DNA of 64,000 nucleotides, from the NCBI GenBank assembly GCA_021307325.1, contig CP089931.1:1078979-1142978 (forward strand), read 5' to 3'. Made by a program: the position numbers and the translations under genes. The notes below the pieces were generated by a model that worked only from the letters and a program-made list of their open reading frames with translations, had not been told where the DNA came from and ran no database searches. This DNA is from Peptoniphilus sp. GNH (lineage in GTDB: Bacteria; Bacillota; Clostridia; Tissierellales; Peptoniphilaceae). Shown in pieces: positions 60,569 to 64,000 of the stretch; the stretch's first letter is position 1; every line of letters begins with the position of its first letter.

Positions 60569-62233
60569 TTAATATCCGCTTGTTTGTCCAAAGAAGAAGA
60601 ATCCAAGTGGTGTGTAGTACATACCTTCGATGTTAGATTTCATCATGTATTTGTTTACATAATAGTATAGAGGTGCCGCACATACATCCTTGCCAAATGC
60701 AAGTTCTTCTGCCTTGTGCATCAATTCAAATCTTTCTTTTGCATCTGTGCTTGCTTTCGCTTGCTTGATCAATTTGTCAAATTCAGGATTTGAATATTTA
60801 GGATTGTTGTTTCCTCCGCCAGTCATGAACATATCTAAGAATGACATAGGATCATTATAGTCTGCAATCCATCCATCTCTTGCTATTGAATAGTTTCCAT
60901 TCTTTCTTTCAGTTAAGAATACATTCCATTCTTGGTTTTGAAGAGTTACTTGTACGCCAAGAACTTCTTGCCACATATTTTGTAGAGCTTCTGCTATTGC
61001 CTTGTGAGAATCCAAAGTGTTGTATAGATATTCCACAACAGGGAATCCTTCACCATTTTCGTAGCCAGCTTCTTTTAAAAGTTCCTTAGCCTTTTTGCAG
61101 TTTGCTTCATAATCTTCAGGCTTAATTGAGTAGTAGTCTCCACCGTTTGTTCTGAAGTCATTTCCTTCTTCTGCATCATTTACTCCCTTTGGAACAAATC
61201 CTGGAGCTGGAACTTCTCCTGATGCTGTAACTTTTTCTACGATAAAGTTTCTGTCAATTGCAAGAGAAAATGCTTCTCTAACTCTTGGATCGTCAAAAGG
61301 TGCTTTTTGATTGTTAAATGATACATAGTAAGTTCCTACATAAGGTTTAACTTGAAGTTCGCCTGATGCAAGTAAGTTTGTAGTTTCTTCTGATGGAACA
61401 CTTTCTATAAAGTCAAGTTCTCCAGATCTATAAGATGCATATATTGAGTTTATATCATCTTTTAGGTGGAAGTTAATTTTTTCAGCTTTTATATTAGCAG
61501 CATCATAGTAGTCAGGATTTTTTTCAAGTAGGATGTTTTGATTGTGATTCCATTCCACCATCTTAAATGGTCCATTGCCTATGAAAGTTTCAGGATTTTG
61601 TGCCCACTTTTCATCCTTAACTATATCTTCTCTTACTGGGAAAGTTGCTGGGAATGCCATTATTTCTTCGAAATATGGACACTTAACTGCCAATTCAACT
61701 TCTAAAGTTTTGTCATCAAGAGCCTTTACTGCAAGATTATTTTCTTCATATCCTTTTACCATATCTAGCATATATCTGTAGTCGGCAGCAGTCTTAGGAT
61801 CTACTAATCTCTTCCAAGCATATTCGAAGTCTTGAGCCTTTACAGGTTGGCCATCGCTCCATTTTATTCCGTCTCTAAGTGTGATAGTCCATTTTAAACC
61901 GTCTTCAGAAACATCCCATTTTTCAGCTTGACCAGGTGCCAACTTAGCATTGCCATTTCCGTCATTTACCCATTTTACAAGTCCTTCAAATGCATGTTGA
62001 AGTATGATTGCTCCATCAACTGCTGAATTGATTGCAGGGTCTACTGAGCTTGGTTCAGATGCTATACAAACGTCTAGTACGCCGTCTTTCTTTGCAGGAT
62101 CATCTATAGCTTGCGCTTTTGCTTCTCCTTCTTTCTTTTCTCCATTTGCTGGTGCCTTATTTCCGCCGCAACCAACTAGCAAAGTTGCCATTGCAAGTAA
62201 GAGTGCCAAAAGGCTAATTGTTTTCTTCTTCAA
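60569..62233 (-). CDS. oppA: oligopeptide ABC transporter substrate-binding lipoprotein
   Basis: A 554-residue SBP family 5 lipoprotein with a signal peptide and lipobox 'LLVGCGG' (Cys22). Family patterns include 'AINSAVDGAIILQHAFEGLV', 'KWTITLRDGIKWSDGQPVKA' (part) and 'PYVGTYYVSFNNQKAPFDDP'. It binds oligopeptides outside the cell. The start is TTG 62233, with AGGAGG upstream. Last gene of an operon that runs oppD-oppF-oppA here; permease genes should lie outside the window. Confidence 0.95.
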   Translation of the reverse strand: MKKKTISLLALLLAMATLLVGCGGNKAPANGEKKEGEAKAQAIDDPAKKDGVLDVCIASEPSSVDPAINSAVDGAIILQHAFEGLVKWVNDGNGNAKLAPGQAEKWDVSEDGLKWTITLRDGIKWSDGQPVKAQDFEYAWKRLVDPKTAADYRYMLDMVKGYEENNLAVKALDDKTLEVELAVKCPYFEEIMAFPATFPVREDIVKDEKWAQNPETFIGNGPFKMVEWNHNQNILLEKNPDYYDAANIKAEKINFHLKDDINSIYASYRSGELDFIESVPSEETTNLLASGELQVKPYVGTYYVSFNNQKAPFDDPRVREAFSLAIDRNFIVEKVTASGEVPAPGFVPKGVNDAEEGNDFRTNGGDYYSIKPEDYEANCKKAKELLKEAGYENGEGFPVVEYLYNTLDSHKAIAEALQNMWQEVLGVQVTLQNQEWNVFLTERKNGNYSIARDGWIADYNDPMSFLDMFMTGGGNNNPKYSNPEFDKLIKQAKASTDAKERFELMHKAEELAFGKDVCAAPLYYYVNKYMMKSNIEGMYYTPLGFFFFGQTSGY

Positions 62234-62288
62234 AAGAATCTCCCTCCTAAAAAATAATTTTTATATACACCCCTTAGGGATATATGTC

Positions 62289-63353
62289 TTAGTATTCAAT
62301 ATTGTGGCAAGCTACAAAGTGTTCATCTTCTACTTCCACAAATTTAGGTACTTCTGTCTTACATCTTTCTGTAGCCTTGGGGCATCTCGTATGAAAACGA
62401 CAGCCAGAAGGCGGATTTATTGCTGATGGGATTTCTCCTTCGAGCTTTATTCTGTTTGAGTTCCTGCTAATTTCAGGATCTGGAACGGGTATAGCTGAAA
62501 GTAGAGTCTTGGTGTAAGGATGAAGTGGTCTTTTGTAAAGCTTGTCAGCATCTACAAGTTCAACCAACTTTCCTAAATACATTACACCAATCCTATCGGA
62601 TATATGTCGAACAACTGACAGGTCATGGGCAATAAAGAGGTAGGTAAGTCCCAACTGATCCTGCATGTCCTCCAGCATATTTACTATTTGAGCTTGGATT
62701 GAAACGTCCAAGGCTGATATAGGCTCATCGCAAACTATAAATTCAGGTTCTACGGCTAGGGCTCTTGCGATACCTATTCTTTGTTGCTGTCCTCCTGAAA
62801 ATTCATGAGGATACCTATTGGCATGTTCTTGATTTAGACCGACAGTAGAAAGAAGTTCACTTATCCTCTTTTTTCTCTCAGCCTTTCCTTGGTATAGTTT
62901 ATGAATATCAAGAGCCTCTCCTACAATTTCGCCGACCGTCATTCTGGGATCTAGCGAAGCAGATGGGTCTTGAAATATAATCTGCATCTTTCGCCTGTAT
63001 GGCACCATATTTTTCGCTACATTGGCTGATGAATCATATATGGCTTCACCTTCGTAGACTATTTTGCCAGATGTCGGTTCATGAAGTCTTAAAATAGTCC
63101 TTCCTAAGCTCGTCTTGCCACATCCTGATTCTCCTACTAACCCAAGAGTCTCTCCCTTTTTTATATATAGGCTGACATCGTCAACTGCGTGGACTTCTTT
63201 AGTCTTTCCAAAAGAGCCTTTTACCTTGAATCTCTTTATTAGGTTAGTGATTTCCAAGAGTTTGTCCGCCGTTTTTAATTTTTCTCTTCTGATTTCGTAC
63301 CTGTCAGGATTATTTAAACTTGATTTATTTTCTTTTACTATTTTTTCCATCAA
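62289..63353 (-). CDS. oppF: oligopeptide ABC transporter ATPase OppF
   Basis: A 354-residue ATPase. Walker A 'GLVGESGCGKTSLGR', signature 'EFSGGQQQRIGIARAL', Walker B 'FIVCDEPISALDVS', H-loop 'FIAHDLSVV', and the C-terminal oligopeptide-transporter extension with a cysteine pattern ('PPSGCRFHTRCPKATERCK') that can hold an iron-sulfur cluster or metal. Overlaps oppD by 4 bases. Confidence 0.96.
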   Translation of the reverse strand: MMEKIVKENKSSLNNPDRYEIRREKLKTADKLLEITNLIKRFKVKGSFGKTKEVHAVDDVSLYIKKGETLGLVGESGCGKTSLGRTILRLHEPTSGKIVYEGEAIYDSSANVAKNMVPYRRKMQIIFQDPSASLDPRMTVGEIVGEALDIHKLYQGKAERKKRISELLSTVGLNQEHANRYPHEFSGGQQQRIGIARALAVEPEFIVCDEPISALDVSIQAQIVNMLEDMQDQLGLTYLFIAHDLSVVRHISDRIGVMYLGKLVELVDADKLYKRPLHPYTKTLLSAIPVPDPEISRNSNRIKLEGEIPSAINPPSGCRFHTRCPKATERCKTEVPKFVEVEDEHFVACHNIEY

Positions 63354-64000
63354 GCTTCACCTTCTTTCATCGCAAGAAGCCAACATTTTGCCCTGTGTCC
63401 ATCTCCCAATTCAACCATTGGAGGATCTTTTCTAAGGCAAATTTTCATGCAATGTTCGCATCTGGTACCGAAACCGCATCCTTCTGGTGGATTTAACATA
63501 TCTACTGGGCTACCTTCTATGCTCTCAAGTCTTTCATAGCCTTCAGAATCTATTCTAGGCATGGATTTTAAAAGACCATGAGTATAGGGGTGAGATGGTC
63601 TATAAAAGACATCATCAACGCTGCCCTGTTCAACTATTTTTCCTGCATACATTACAGAAACTTTATCGCATATAGATGCCACAACTCCCAAATTGTGAGT
63701 TATAAATATGATAGACATCTCATTTTTCTCTTGAATCCTCTTCATTAGCTCTAGAATTTGTGCTTGAATGGTAACATCTAGCGCAGTTGTAGGTTCATCT
63801 GCTATCAAGAGTTTAGGTTCATTTATAAGCCCCATTCCTATCATTACTCTTTGACGCATACCACCTGAAAGCTCATGAGGATATTGTTTCATCCTTTTTT
63901 CTGGATTGGATATACCAACAAGATCTAGCATCTTAACCGCCTTTTTATAGGCCTCTTCTTTTGATACAGACTTGTGGCAAAGCAAAGCCTCCATAAGCTG
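63350..64000 (-). CDS. oppD: oligopeptide ABC transporter ATPase OppD (N-terminus cut by window edge)
   Basis: The frame is open to the window edge, so the N-terminal part with Walker A is missing. Signature 'ELSGGMRQRVMIGMGL', Walker B 'LLIADEPTTALDVTIQ', H-loop 'FITHNLGVV' and the C-terminal cysteine motif 'PPEGCGFGTRCEHCMKIC' are visible. Pairs with OppF. An internal ATG at 63994 is not the true start. Confidence 0.95.
   Translation of the reverse strand, partial: QLMEALLCHKSVSKEEAYKKAVKMLDLVGISNPEKRMKQYPHELSGGMRQRVMIGMGLINEPKLLIADEPTTALDVTIQAQILELMKRIQEKNEMSIIFITHNLGVVASICDKVSVMYAGKIVEQGSVDDVFYRPSHPYTHGLLKSMPRIDSEGYERLESIEGSPVDMLNPPEGCGFGTRCEHCMKICLRKDPPMVELGDGHRAKCWLLAMKEGEA

Overview
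The window is low-GC Firmicute DNA. The gene set (VanW-type cell wall protein, CvfB, Veg, DUF503, RlmH, single-chain PurL, DUF4300 lipoprotein) and the style of the genes suggest a Gram-positive anaerobic coccus, perhaps a Tissierellia genus such as Peptoniphilus or Anaerococcus. The genus is a guess from gene content, not a determination.

Region 1 to about 24.4 kb is most of a prophage or prophage-like element; its left end lies outside the window. Reading leftwards (minus strand) it has an early block: a 44-residue peptide, a possible structured leader RNA, a sigma-like protein, an AntA/KilAC antirepressor, a DUF4406 protein, a D5-type primase-helicase, VRR-NUC nuclease, SNF2 helicase and a DUF1492 late regulator. 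A packaging block follows: HNH nuclease, small terminase, a compact S-adenosylmethionine synthetase, a ParB-fused DNA methylase, a C5 methylase, DUF4314, large terminase, portal, ClpP-like protease and the start of the HK97 major capsid gene. Two unrelated-looking single genes with their own terminators sit in the packaging block and look like morons. Portal and small terminase both appear to use non-AUG, non-GUG/UUG start codons.

At the right end of the element (18.1-24.2 kb) is defence cargo: a three-gene ABC-3C (Lamassu-related) system with its own strong promoter, an XRE regulator, a putative type II restriction endonuclease, and convergently a C5 methyltransferase coupled to an AbrB-like gene. 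The element ends against the 3' end of rlmD, a known integration hotspot (rum) for phages such as Phi-m46.1 and for ICEs; the exact junction is inferred.

From 24.4 to 64 kb is ordinary chromosome: rlmD-cvfB-unknown-VanW-nth-DUF503; psuG-psuK-tdk nucleoside salvage; an ABC exporter; DUF4300 lipoprotein; rlmH; a zinc phospholipase-like protein and an MFS transporter; ispE and veg; then the de novo purine cluster purE-K-L-F-M-N-H-D on the minus strand with purC divergent; hydrolase, AEC transporter, ung, trkA, a CDF transporter; a deoxyribosyltransferase; an aldehyde dehydrogenase; and part of an oligopeptide ABC transporter (oppD partial, oppF, oppA).

The most notable chromosomal observation is PurF: its PRPP-binding site is intact, but the glutaminase domain lacks the N-terminal nucleophile cysteine and other active-site residues. 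This suggests an ammonia-dependent enzyme. In the element, the ABC-3C operon, with an effector domain I do not recognise, is the best candidate for a poorly described system.
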